A DNA stretch of 64,000 nt from Brevibacterium moorei (GTDB lineage: Bacteria; Actinomycetota; Actinomycetes; Actinomycetales; Brevibacteriaceae). The DNA lies in assembly GCF_024580735.1 (NCBI RefSeq), contig NZ_JANIJX010000003.1, positions 1-64,000 on the forward strand, written 5' to 3'. Of the stretch, positions 1 through 9,018 are shown one piece after another; the stretch's first letter is position 1; every line of letters starts with the position of its first letter. A model generated the notes under the pieces. It saw only the letters and a list, made by a program, of their open reading frames with translations, had not been told where the DNA came from and searched no databases. Both the position numbers and the translations under genes were made by a program.

Positions 1-160
1 CGAAGGCCTTGTGGTGAGGAATCGGTTTCTAGACAATTCCCATTCTCACCGCGGGGCCTTCTTCACACCCCCTACGACACACCTACCCCTGTCGGATAAT
101 TCTCTACACCCTCAATCCGGAAGAGCCGATAAAACTTCGCGCAGTCAAGTGGAGCTTGCC

Positions 161-670
161 ATGGCTGGCAGCGCAAGTGATCTAATTCAGTGGAGTCGGC
201 TTGCTGATGCGAGAATCTCTGCTGCCCCGGTCCGTCATAAGGACAGGACCAGCCTAGTTTTTATACTTGCTGATTCTATTGCTGATTGCCTTAGTTCAAT
301 TGATTTGATTATAAAGGATAGATCGGAAGGTCGAATCGTGGCTCGAGTCCCTGCGTCTTTGGATAGTTATCGCAATAGAATTGTGGAAGTTCCTGATGAT
401 GTCTTGCCCAAAACTGATTCTTCAACAATTTATGACTTCTTTGCTGACCTCCGCAGTGGAGCCGGCGAAGAAGCGGTTTCGGCTGAGGTTCGGGTATCAT
501 CTCCGTCTGAAGGATTCTTAAAGTCTATCAATGGAGCATGTCAGATGGAATACTACTCAACGAAGTGGCATAATCTTAGTTTGAATGTCAAAAGCTCTGA
601 AGCGAATGAAAAAAACGTGATGTCAAAATTAGGGCGGGGCCTAAGGAAGCTGACCCGTAATGGTCGCTAG
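161..670 (+). CDS. hypothetical protein, 169 aa
   Basis: I do not recognise this protein. The start is set at ATG 161 because a GGAG box lies 6 nt upstream; the frame stays open back to position 11, but that extension looks non-coding. The protein has no evident signal peptide or membrane segment. Its C-terminus is basic and rich in Lys, Arg and Asn. Its codons are noticeably richer in A/T than those of the flanking genes, as in the glycosyltransferase genes at 6106-10181. It precedes a TagF-like gene on the same strand and may belong to the wall polymer locus. No function is assigned. Confidence 0.5.
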   Translation: MAGSASDLIQWSRLADARISAAPVRHKDRTSLVFILADSIADCLSSIDLIIKDRSEGRIVARVPASLDSYRNRIVEVPDDVLPKTDSSTIYDFFADLRSGAGEEAVSAEVRVSSPSEGFLKSINGACQMEYYSTKWHNLSLNVKSSEANEKNVMSKLGRGLRKLTRNGR

Positions 671-732
671 TAGGAACGGTCGGTGTCGTGATTCTGTGAT
701 AGGTCTCGTGGCGAGCTGTATTGTAAATGGGG

Positions 733-780
733 TGTGTGACGGGCTGACGATCAATACAGACCAGGTACTTCTGTCACACA
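733..780. other. inverted repeat TGTGTGAC/GTCACACA
   Basis: An 8-bp perfect inverted repeat (733-740 and 773-780) is separated by 32 nt and lies just upstream of the TagF-like gene starting at 806. It could be a regulator site or a weak stem. No T-run follows it, so a terminator is unlikely. Confidence 0.3.
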
Positions 781-805
781 GGAAAAATCGGTAGAGTCAT
801 TGGTC

Positions 806-2065
806 ATGAGCAAATTCCTTGCTAGTAGTATACGTCGGGTATTGCTACGTGGGTCACATGCCATAGGGCGGTCAATAGTAGAAGCGTGTGCGGAGCGATC
901 TCTTCCCGTGGGGACGGGCGCCGGTACCGGTACTGATTCCGTCGTGGTGTTCTATTTCGCGGGTGAAGCTCGCAACATCTATCAGGCCCAGCAATGGGTT
1001 TGGTCCTTGGAGCAGTTGCGTGACCGCTTGCGTATGGAACTGCATGAGGAAGCGCCTGTTGTTATTCTTGTCCGTTCTGCTAGCAACGCCAGTCTGCTTC
1101 ACGGTCTAACTGACTTGCCGATATATCTTCGAAAATCGGTGGGGGACCTTGAAGGGTTCTTTCTGGGAAGCCCGAGCCTACGTGTTGTCCTGTACCCGAA
1201 CCAAGCCACACAGAACTTCCAGTCGCTGCGGTTTGCTCGTCCGGCGCATGTGCACCTGAGCCATGGTGAGAGCGAGAAGATCTCAATGATCTCGAACCAA
1301 CTCAAGGCGTACGACTATGTCTTTACTGCCGGTCCTGCGGCACGTAGCCGGTTGCGGAAGACGTTGATTAACTTCGGCGAGGAACGGATGATCGACGTAG
1401 GGCGGCCACAACTGGACGCACCCTACAGCGTGCCGGAGGCATGGACGAAAATGCGGACTGGGCGCCGGAATCCCGTGGTCTTCTTCGCACCGACGTGGGA
1501 AGGCGAGTCCAGTGCCATGGCCTATTCTGGTGTGCCCGAGTACGGGATTCCATTAGCAAAACGGCTTCTGAACCAGGGCCTCGACGTCCTCTATCGACCG
1601 CACCCGCGCGCAGGAAGTATAAGTTCGGTCTTCGCCAAGGCCGATAGGGATATTGAGGAATTGCTGTCAGCAGCGCCGGGGTCCATGGTGGACAAAGGAC
1701 CTCATGCGGATTGGCAGTTCCATGCCGCAGACGTATGTGTGGCAGAGGTCTCTTCAATCGCATATGACTGGTTGCCAACCACCAAGCCCTTGTTCATGGT
1801 GAAACCATCGAATCCACGGGCAGAGATCTTGCCGGGCGGCCTGCTTGAACAGGTGCCGAGCTTCAGAGCCGACCAGGTGACGGCCTTGATCGGGGCCATC
1901 GCCGATGCGGCTACAGCCAGACCCGGTTCTGAGAACGTCAGTCAGTGGACTGAAGTTTCGCAGTGGTACTTCGGTGACACAACAGCAGGTGCCCAGCAGC
2001 GTCGTTTCGAGGACGCAGTGCTAACTGTGATCGGTCAACGGAACGCCGATCTGGGCTATTCTTAA
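806..2065 (+). CDS. CDP-glycerol glycerophosphotransferase family protein (TagF-like)
   Basis: This enzyme is predicted to transfer glycerol phosphate (or another polyol phosphate) from a CDP-activated donor to a growing wall teichoic acid at the inner membrane face. Diagnostic Glyphos_transf motifs are visible in order: HGESEK near residue 153, APTWEG near 229, YRPHP near 262, and a V-S-S-I-A-Y-D-W segment near 313, the usual CDP-glycerol-binding architecture. The N-terminal third is the Rossmann-like half, with a basic, weakly amphipathic tail. The protein is about 419 aa. ATG 806 is chosen; TTG 800 in the same frame is possible. It converges on a second paralogue at 2095-4002, with only 29 bp between the stops. 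Exact substrate and step (primase or polymerase) cannot be read from sequence. Confidence 0.85.
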   Translation: MSKFLASSIRRVLLRGSHAIGRSIVEACAERSLPVGTGAGTGTDSVVVFYFAGEARNIYQAQQWVWSLEQLRDRLRMELHEEAPVVILVRSASNASLLHGLTDLPIYLRKSVGDLEGFFLGSPSLRVVLYPNQATQNFQSLRFARPAHVHLSHGESEKISMISNQLKAYDYVFTAGPAARSRLRKTLINFGEERMIDVGRPQLDAPYSVPEAWTKMRTGRRNPVVFFAPTWEGESSAMAYSGVPEYGIPLAKRLLNQGLDVLYRPHPRAGSISSVFAKADRDIEELLSAAPGSMVDKGPHADWQFHAADVCVAEVSSIAYDWLPTTKPLFMVKPSNPRAEILPGGLLEQVPSFRADQVTALIGAIADAATARPGSENVSQWTEVSQWYFGDTTAGAQQRRFEDAVLTVIGQRNADLGYS

Positions 2066-2094
2066 GGATCCGGCCGGATATCGTTCGTTGATTG

Positions 2095-4002
2095 TCAGTG
2101 GGCCCTGCGCTGCTCGCGTTTGGCACGTTCGGCTTTGGCAAGGCCGACTAATTCTGCGATGGTGCGGTGCAGCTGCCTGGAATGGTCTTCGTCAGGTTCT
2201 AGACGGTACAACCGCGTCTGTGCAGCCAGTGGTCGGAGCTCCGTGCGGATCCTCGACTCCTGTTCGGGGCTACCCACGATGAGTGCATCGAAGTCTCGTA
2301 GGCGATTGTTGATCCACTGTTGGGATTCGGAATCGGCAAGGTAGGCGTGAAGGGTCGACCGGTAGGTGGTCTCCCGTAGAGTCAGCCGGGTCTGCGTTGC
2401 GTGCAGAGTCAGTAGAGGGTCCAGAGAATCCATGACCTGTTCGGCTTTGACCGTATTGGCGACGTAGAAGACACGTAGGCCAGTGGTCTCTCGCATCTTC
2501 TGATAGACCTTGAAATCGCCGCAGACGACGGCCGTGGGACGTTTGAGGTCCAGCTGTTCCAAGGCGGGCAGCCAAGCGAAGGAGTAAAGGGCTTCCTCCA
2601 AATTACCCATGACACTGAACACGACCTGTGCGTGACGCTGGTAGAGGCTGGCATTGACGGCCTGCCGGGCGGCGTCCCTGCGGGGGGCCCGGCGGAATTG
2701 CCGGGCCAGCGTGGTGTTGAAGTTTCTGGCGGTGCTCCCCAGAGTGGCGGGCGGTGCGAATGAGTCTTCGGCTTGTGGCGCGTGTGTGCTCTTCCAGGTG
2801 CGGGACTGCTCCACCATGTGAGTGATCGCAGCCAGGAACCGGTTCAGGGACTTTCCGGGGGCGCGATCGCCGTAGTAATAGTCGGCGAGTTCCTGTCGTT
2901 TGACCTGTTGTGTCTCATCGGTCAGTTGTTCGTCGATTAGAGACACGATATTGCTGGCCTGATCGGCCGGCAGAAGATCCAGCGAACCCACCAGGCCGTC
3001 TTCGGCTACCGGTACCGTGGGCTCCACGGGCCTGGTCATGATGAGCGGTTTCGCAGTGGTAAGCCAGTCGTAGGCAACGGCCGATATGTCTGTGATCATG
3101 ACGTCGGCTACGTCCAGTTGCCAGCCGAAGGGAGTCGTGTCGACCAGGTGGCCGGAATCAGGGTCCGCCTCGATGATGTCGTACAAGCGTTGCTTGATAT
3201 CACGGTTGGCACGGCGCTCTTCGCCGGACCTGACGCCGGTGCGAGGGTGGGGTCGATAGATGATGCGGAAACGACTGTCCGACAGTAGCGCGTCGATGAT
3301 CTGCTCACCATGGCTCAGGACTGAGCCATAGGACATAGAAGTCCGTCCGCCTTCCCACGTGGGCGCGTAGAGCACGGTAATTCGGTTCGGGTCCTTGTCG
3401 ATGAACGGTTCTGCTGGAATATCGATCTGAGGCCTGCCAATGGGCAGCGTCCGGGTGTCCACGTCATAGTTCAGCAGGTGATGCGACAGGCGCTGGCGGG
3501 ATGCCTCGCCGGCGATGAGAAAATAGTCGAACCCCTTGAGCCAGTTCGATGCCATGTAGATCTTGTCGCTCTCACCGTGGCAGATGAATGCATGAACGGC
3601 GTCGTTGTAGCCCAGGATGCGATAGTTCTGGTAATTCTGATTGGGATAGAGGACGACATCCGGGCGGATGCTGGTTGCCACTTCACTGATGTCTGAGAAC
3701 GTGGGAGTCAGCAGAACCCGGAGGGAGGTTTCCTCACGAATGACTTTGGCAGTCATCGGGTTGTAGCAGAAGATGGCGACGGAATAGTGCTGGGATAGCC
3801 ACTCCAAGGGCCCGTACCATTGTCTGATCTGGTACAGGTTGATTCTGCGATCGGGGAAGTTGATGAGAACGTCGATGTGTCCATCGGCGACGTATTCGGT
3901 ATCCCGTTTGCGCAGGAACGTGCGTTCGGCCAGGCGCCTGATCGAACGGGAGGCCTTTCGTACGACCCGCGGGCTGTGCCGCGAGATCACACCATGGGAC
4001 AC
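2095..4002 (-). CDS. TagF-like glycerophosphotransferase with a duplicated N-terminal domain, 635 aa
   Basis: This is a second CDP-glycerol glycerophosphotransferase paralogue. Catalytic-core motifs are HGESDK near residue 141, APTWEGG near 214, YRPHP near 248 and TDISAVAYDW near 301. It is about 200 residues longer than its neighbours. The extra C-terminal part (about 455-600) resembles its own N-terminal domain: compare V-F-S-V-M-G-N-L-E-E-A-L-Y-S-F-A-W-L-P-A-L-E-Q-L with the N-terminal I-N-F-P-D-R-R-I-N-L-Y-Q-I-R-Q-W-Y-G-P-L-E-W-L. It lacks a second donor-binding half. The tail ends in a Lys/Arg-rich helix. The start is GTG 4002, with a strong AAGGAGG box 5 nt upstream. It likely acts in wall teichoic acid synthesis with tagD at 5563. 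Confidence 0.82.
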   Translation of the reverse strand: MSHGVISRHSPRVVRKASRSIRRLAERTFLRKRDTEYVADGHIDVLINFPDRRINLYQIRQWYGPLEWLSQHYSVAIFCYNPMTAKVIREETSLRVLLTPTFSDISEVATSIRPDVVLYPNQNYQNYRILGYNDAVHAFICHGESDKIYMASNWLKGFDYFLIAGEASRQRLSHHLLNYDVDTRTLPIGRPQIDIPAEPFIDKDPNRITVLYAPTWEGGRTSMSYGSVLSHGEQIIDALLSDSRFRIIYRPHPRTGVRSGEERRANRDIKQRLYDIIEADPDSGHLVDTTPFGWQLDVADVMITDISAVAYDWLTTAKPLIMTRPVEPTVPVAEDGLVGSLDLLPADQASNIVSLIDEQLTDETQQVKRQELADYYYGDRAPGKSLNRFLAAITHMVEQSRTWKSTHAPQAEDSFAPPATLGSTARNFNTTLARQFRRAPRRDAARQAVNASLYQRHAQVVFSVMGNLEEALYSFAWLPALEQLDLKRPTAVVCGDFKVYQKMRETTGLRVFYVANTVKAEQVMDSLDPLLTLHATQTRLTLRETTYRSTLHAYLADSESQQWINNRLRDFDALIVGSPEQESRIRTELRPLAAQTRLYRLEPDEDHSRQLHRTIAELVGLAKAERAKREQRRAH

Positions 4003-4103
4003 GAAGCCTCCTTCTTGATCTTGCTAGATACGTTAAATACGAACATCACACAATCCTAGATAGTTCAGACGCCGTTTGCGTTCGCGAAAAGCGGCGCTGG
4101 CAG

Positions 4104-5489
4104 TCAATTTTCGTCTGTATCATCGCCTTGATCGGCTTCCGCACCATCGCCCGAACGCGGCAGCCCGTGCGTGTCGATATCGGTGTTGCGCTGGCTGATG
4201 AGAGTGTCAACGGCGCTGAGGAAGGCGGACATGGAATTCCCTAGCGGACCGTCGCCAAAGTAGTAGCTGCGCATCCGCTCGCGCTGTGACTTGGCTTCGT
4301 CATGGTCCAGTGCCCTGCAGATCATATCGGCGACATCTGCGACGGAATCATCGTCGATGATTGGCGTAGCCCGGGTGATGGGTGATTCGTCGTTGAGCTG
4401 TGCGCGGTCGTTGCGGCGATCGGTGATCAGCAGGGGAGTGCCAGGCGTCAGGTACAGGAAGTCCAGTCCGACGCTGGAAATGTCCGTGATCATCAAGCTG
4501 ACATCGTTGAACATTCCGAGGATGTCGCCCTGCATCGCGACCAGGTGTTCTCCACCGGCACGATTGGCCTGTTCGATGAGAGCGAGGATCTGAGCGTTGG
4601 CGTTGCTCACGGCATCGCACTTGCTGTTCTCCACTCTGGGATGCGGTTTGTAGATCATCCGAACGCCGGGTTGTTCCAGCACAGCCTTGACGATCTGAGG
4701 TCCGAAGACGTCGACTGAGGTGTAGTTATTCGCCTCGTTCTCACCCTCCCAAGTGGGGGCATACATGACGGTGCGCAGATCACTGTCCGGCAGATCGCTG
4801 GTATGTGGAATATCCAGTTGTGGCCTGCCGACCGGGACGAGCTTGGCGTAGTCGAAGTCGAAGAGTGCGCGATGGTGTCGGTCGACAGCAGCCTGGCCTG
4901 CGACGAATACACGATCATAGGCTTTGGCCTGATTGGAGACCATAGAGATCTTGTCGCTCTCCCCGTGGTTGACGTGCACGTGGACCATCGGAGCATAACC
5001 CAACGGCTGGAAGTTCATCACGCCGTTGTTGACATAGATCGCCAACCTGAAATCGGAAGCATGGATGAAGTCCATCATCGGCTGAAAGCGCCGCTTGAAC
5101 ACTATGGGCAGCCGCGTCAGTCCGGCGATCGTATCGGCAGCACTGGGCCGGCGGAACATAAGGGCCACACGGTGCTGTTTGTGCAGTTCCTCGAGGACAG
5201 GCAGCCATTGCACCAACTGATAGGTCTTGGATACGGTGTCACCGAAGTAAACCATGACTTCCGCGTTGATGTAGTCGCCCCTGAAGCGTTCGCCGATGCC
5301 CCTGTAGTCCTGCTGTCCGCGAAGCCACCTGCTGGTGAACTTCCAAGCGGACGAACGCATGGCCTGCTTAGCTACATACTTGATCGGGTTCGGCACCTGA
5401 CCATCCTTAGAGTTGGGGTAAGGATTGGATCCTACTACTTCGCCCTCAAGTCTACCGGGTACGTACTGCCTCAAGCGGTCAGCTACCAT
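4104..5489 (-). CDS. CDP-glycerol glycerophosphotransferase family protein (TagF-like), 461 aa
   Basis: This third paralogue of the locus shows NHGESDKIS near residue 176, APTWEGE, YKPHPR and a TDISSVGLDFLY segment, all hallmarks of the family. The N-terminal 45 residues are variable and include a basic stretch that may help peripheral membrane binding. The C-terminus is acidic, with many Asp and Glu. The start is uncertain: ATG 5489 is used, while TTG 5504 in frame and a downstream ATG near 5360 are alternatives, and none has a strong ribosome-binding site. It is transcribed divergently from tagD (gap about 70 bp), so the two may share a regulatory region. Specific acceptor and step are unknown. 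Confidence 0.83.
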   Translation of the reverse strand: MVADRLRQYVPGRLEGEVVGSNPYPNSKDGQVPNPIKYVAKQAMRSSAWKFTSRWLRGQQDYRGIGERFRGDYINAEVMVYFGDTVSKTYQLVQWLPVLEELHKQHRVALMFRRPSAADTIAGLTRLPIVFKRRFQPMMDFIHASDFRLAIYVNNGVMNFQPLGYAPMVHVHVNHGESDKISMVSNQAKAYDRVFVAGQAAVDRHHRALFDFDYAKLVPVGRPQLDIPHTSDLPDSDLRTVMYAPTWEGENEANNYTSVDVFGPQIVKAVLEQPGVRMIYKPHPRVENSKCDAVSNANAQILALIEQANRAGGEHLVAMQGDILGMFNDVSLMITDISSVGLDFLYLTPGTPLLITDRRNDRAQLNDESPITRATPIIDDDSVADVADMICRALDHDEAKSQRERMRSYYFGDGPLGNSMSAFLSAVDTLISQRNTDIDTHGLPRSGDGAEADQGDDTDEN

Positions 5490-5562
5490 TAACCCAGTTG
5501 TCAACCTGTTGCCGAACCTGGGCTACGACTTGCCTGGGCTCCGGCTTGAAAGGATCTGATCC

Positions 5563-5949
5563 ATGCGCCGTGTTATCACCTACGGGACGTTCGACCTCCT
5601 TCACTACGGGCACATCCGCCTGCTGCAGCGTTGCAAAGCGCAGGGTGACTACCTGGTAGTGGCCCTGTCGACCGACGAGTTCAACGCCGGCAAGGGCAAG
5701 AAATCGTACTTCAGCTGGGAAGACCGCAAGCACATGCTAGAGGCGATCCGCTATGTAGACCTGGTGATCCCCGAGAACACCTGGGAGCAAAAGCGCGAGG
5801 ACATCAAGAACTACCAGATCGACGCCTTCGTCATGGGTGACGACTGGGCAGGCAAGTTCGATGATCTGCAGGACCTGTGCGAGGTCATCTACCTGCCCCG
5901 CACACCAGAGATCTCTACGACTCAGATCAAGAACGACCTGGGCAAGTGA
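5563..5949 (+). CDS. tagD: glycerol-3-phosphate cytidylyltransferase
   Basis: TagD/GCT makes CDP-glycerol from CTP and sn-glycerol-3-phosphate in the cytoplasm and so supplies the donor for the TagF-like enzymes on either side. The protein is 128 aa, the normal family length. It has the nucleotidyltransferase signature GTFDLLHYGH at residues 8-17 (the HxGH motif) and a C-terminal RTPEISTTQIK segment matching the family R-T-x-G-I-S-T-T motif. An AAAGGA box precedes ATG 5563. It is the only nucleotide-activating enzyme seen in this part of the locus, which supports a glycerol-phosphate polymer. Confidence 0.95.
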   Translation: MRRVITYGTFDLLHYGHIRLLQRCKAQGDYLVVALSTDEFNAGKGKKSYFSWEDRKHMLEAIRYVDLVIPENTWEQKREDIKNYQIDAFVMGDDWAGKFDDLQDLCEVIYLPRTPEISTTQIKNDLGK

Positions 5950-6105
5950 TTCCAGGAATCATCAGGCCGCGCTAACAACCACGTCCTTCCGCAGTAGGCG
6001 ATTCTCTGCCGATATCAACAAGACGCGTCCGCGTGTCACGGCTTGAGGGCCGACTGACTGCGAATATAGAAACACTGGGAAGTAACCGAGGAGTGACGTA
6101 AATCT

Positions 6106-9018
6106 ATGTCTGCAGCCAACGCCATCTTGGGAGCCGAACCGCAGTCGTCTGGCCAGATGACGCCGAAACAAGAAGAAGCCCTTCTTGAAAGAGTGTCAAG
6201 ACTGGAGGCACGTACCCCGTCTCCGCAAGTAAGCGTAGTAATAGCTGCATACAACGTCGGTCCGTATCTTATGCGCGCCGTCGAATCGGTCCTTAATCAA
6301 ACACTGAGAAACTTAGAGGTCCTGATTGTCGATGACCATTCGACCGATCAAACGCTACGATTAGCTGTTGAACTGGCCGAGAAGGACAATCGAGTACGGA
6401 TTCTGAGAACTAAAAAGAACTCAGGCGGACCCGGTGAACCAAGAAATATAGGTATTGAGGAGTCCCGCTCCAAGTACTTCACTTTCCTTGATGGTGACGA
6501 CGTCCTGGAACTGCACGCTTGCAAAACGATGCTCGAGTACGCCGAGTCATCTGACGCGGATTTAGTGGTAGGCAGGACCGAACGCTATCATGTCAAGACG
6601 GGCCGAACCACCGCTTGGTACAGCCAACTATTTGTCGAGTTGCGCGAGGCGATAGATGCTGAGCAGATGCCGGAACTTCTGAGTGATTCAATCGCGGCCG
6701 GAAAGCTGTATAAGCGTGCATTTACAGTCGCCAATGATAATTGGTTGCTAAACGGTGTCCATTTTGAAGATCTTATATTCACGGCAAGAGCATATGCCGA
6801 AGCCGACAAGATCACGATCGTACCCAGTACAACTTACTATTGGTATGTGTATCCTGAAGATGAACGCATATCTATTACCGCTCAGAATGACACCTTGAAG
6901 AATGTCATTGACCGCCGTTCAGCTCTGCAAATGGTTGACTCTGCACTGCAGGCGTCGGGTAAGCAGTCACTCATCGAGAGATCAAAATACAAGTTTTTAT
7001 GGCATGACGCGAAGCTCTACCTTAACCTGGCCAATGACTCTACAGACGAATGGCTCTACGGGCTTTGCGACATCCTTATTCCAAAGCTAGAGACCTTTGA
7101 ACGAGCTGACTGGGGTTTAATCGATGTCTTCGCGCGGTGGATTTATGGATCGGTTTTGAACCGAGATTTGGAAGGTATACGCCAAGCTATTCTGTTCAGC
7201 AGAGATCGGGGGATGCTTTCGGGGCGTCAGGTCGAAGTTGAGGGACGTACTTATTGGCAGCCAGGTGGCACCAATAGAGTGACCATAATTCCAGGAACTC
7301 TCGGGGCTAATCTCCTGGATATTACTGACCACCCCGTCCTGGAAATGCCGAGGTCGACTGTAAGACCGCGGACTGTGGTTACACAGATAGCAAAGAGCGA
7401 TGGCGAGACATTGCTCTTAAAAGGGCACACGGATGACCTTCTCGGCTGCTTGACTGGTGCTCGGGCAATATTACGAGGAAAACTAAAGGACGGACATGAG
7501 ACATTCGAGACCCCAATATATGATTATGAAGAATCGCCGGACGGCGGTGTTGACTGGTCAGCAAAAATTGTGGTCCCGGATTATGTCACTAAATCACGTC
7601 CTCAGCGTTGGATTTTCTCTATTCACTTTATCTTTGAAGAAACCGAGATAAGGTCTCCACTCAGACTTTCAAAAAGCCTGGCTAAGTACAAGTTTAATAT
7701 CTGGCAGCACGGTAAGGTGCCCAACGCATTGCGTCGGAAGTATCGAACGTATGTTACAGAAAATAAACACCTCGGTATACGACTTCTTAAGGCTGTCGGC
7801 AGAAGAGGTAAGCTAGACGGTATTGTAGCTAAGTCTAGTAGTCGTGCAATGCAATTTAAAGAGGGTATGCAAAAACGAAACGACCGCTACTCGCTGGAAT
7901 ATGCATACTCTGTAATGCGCCATCTGCCGATAGATAACGACGCAGTACTTTGTGAGTCGATGAGCGGGCGGAGTGCTTGGGACAGCCCTCGGTATGTAGC
8001 GGAAGAACTGATGAAGCGATCATCGAAGTACACTGTGTACTGGGTGTATTCTGGTCAGACTGCGCCGGATCTACCTCACGGATTCGTTGGTGTCCGTCGG
8101 TGGTCGCCCGAATATTTGCGACGTGCAGCAACGGCAAAAATTATCATTGACAACCAGACTCTAGCGAATTTTTTCCGCAAACGTGCAGGCCAGGTATATC
8201 TACAGACCTGGCATGGAACCCCATTAAAAAAGATGGGGCTCGACTCCCCGGAGTTCCAGTTCGCCAGTAGACCGATGCGGGAATCACTAGTTGAGCGGGG
8301 CGCTGAATGGGATGCGTTGATCTGTCCAAGCGACTACTTTCGTGAAACCTTTGTGAAAGGATATTCATACCACGGCGATTTGGTGAGCAACGGGTCGCCG
8401 AGAAATGATATCCTGATTCAGGATGGTAATAGCCGAGGAAAATACAAAGATAAATTAGGCTTACCTCGGGATAGGAAAGTGGTCTTATATGCGCCCACAT
8501 TTCGACAGTCGTTTGGGGGTGGGGCGACGGAACGCCCGCGAGATGTCTTCCGTCTTAAGGACTGGGCTGACCGGCTGGGCACCGACACCTATTTAGTGGT
8601 TCACCCTCATTACCTTGACCGGTTCCCAATACCGAAGGCCCTGGCGCCGTTCGTCATGGCTGCACCGCGCAATGTCAACGTTAATGACCTCTACCTTGCG
8701 TCGGATCTGTTGATTACTGATTATTCGTCTGTAATGTTTGATTATGCGCTTTTAAAGAGGCCGATGATATTCTTCGCGTATGATTATGATTCATATGTGA
8801 GCGTCGAGAGGGGAACCTACTTTTCGTTGAAGGATGAAGCTCCTGGACCAGTTGTTAAGTCTTTTGATAGCCTGCTGGAGTCGGTAGAAGAGTCTCTCGC
8901 CGGAGGTATGGAAGTAGGTGAGGCGTATGAAAGATTCGTCTCACGGTATTGCGGTAATGATGACGGTCTGGCATCGAGGCGCGCTGTAGATTACCTGCTT
9001 GCAAAGGTTGGTGAGTGA
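6106..9018 (+). CDS. bifunctional GT2 glycosyltransferase / CDP-glycerol glycerophosphotransferase, 970 aa
   Basis: This is a fusion protein. Residues about 42-330 are a GT-A fold GT2 domain: V-S-V-V-I-A-A-Y-N start, DD at 76-77, and FLDGDD at 127-132 as the metal and nucleotide-sugar motif. Residues about 340-600 are a linker region. Residues about 600-960 are a TagF-type domain with WHGTPLKK near 702, YAPTFR near 795, VVHPH near 830 and TDYSSVMFDY near 871. Such a protein could add both a sugar and a polyol phosphate to each teichoic acid repeat. The HGTP form of the acceptor motif differs from the HGES form of the three neighbours. Codon use is distinctly A/T-richer than most of the window, suggesting acquisition. 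The start ATG has a GAGGAG box about 12 nt upstream. It overlaps the next gene. Confidence 0.88.
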   Translation: MSAANAILGAEPQSSGQMTPKQEEALLERVSRLEARTPSPQVSVVIAAYNVGPYLMRAVESVLNQTLRNLEVLIVDDHSTDQTLRLAVELAEKDNRVRILRTKKNSGGPGEPRNIGIEESRSKYFTFLDGDDVLELHACKTMLEYAESSDADLVVGRTERYHVKTGRTTAWYSQLFVELREAIDAEQMPELLSDSIAAGKLYKRAFTVANDNWLLNGVHFEDLIFTARAYAEADKITIVPSTTYYWYVYPEDERISITAQNDTLKNVIDRRSALQMVDSALQASGKQSLIERSKYKFLWHDAKLYLNLANDSTDEWLYGLCDILIPKLETFERADWGLIDVFARWIYGSVLNRDLEGIRQAILFSRDRGMLSGRQVEVEGRTYWQPGGTNRVTIIPGTLGANLLDITDHPVLEMPRSTVRPRTVVTQIAKSDGETLLLKGHTDDLLGCLTGARAILRGKLKDGHETFETPIYDYEESPDGGVDWSAKIVVPDYVTKSRPQRWIFSIHFIFEETEIRSPLRLSKSLAKYKFNIWQHGKVPNALRRKYRTYVTENKHLGIRLLKAVGRRGKLDGIVAKSSSRAMQFKEGMQKRNDRYSLEYAYSVMRHLPIDNDAVLCESMSGRSAWDSPRYVAEELMKRSSKYTVYWVYSGQTAPDLPHGFVGVRRWSPEYLRRAATAKIIIDNQTLANFFRKRAGQVYLQTWHGTPLKKMGLDSPEFQFASRPMRESLVERGAEWDALICPSDYFRETFVKGYSYHGDLVSNGSPRNDILIQDGNSRGKYKDKLGLPRDRKVVLYAPTFRQSFGGGATERPRDVFRLKDWADRLGTDTYLVVHPHYLDRFPIPKALAPFVMAAPRNVNVNDLYLASDLLITDYSSVMFDYALLKRPMIFFAYDYDSYVSVERGTYFSLKDEAPGPVVKSFDSLLESVEESLAGGMEVGEAYERFVSRYCGNDDGLASRRAVDYLLAKVGE

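Noticed and set aside
2065..2095. Short palindrome ATCCGGCCGGAT between convergent genes as a terminator
   Set aside because: Only a 6-bp self-complement without loop or T-run; too weak to claim.
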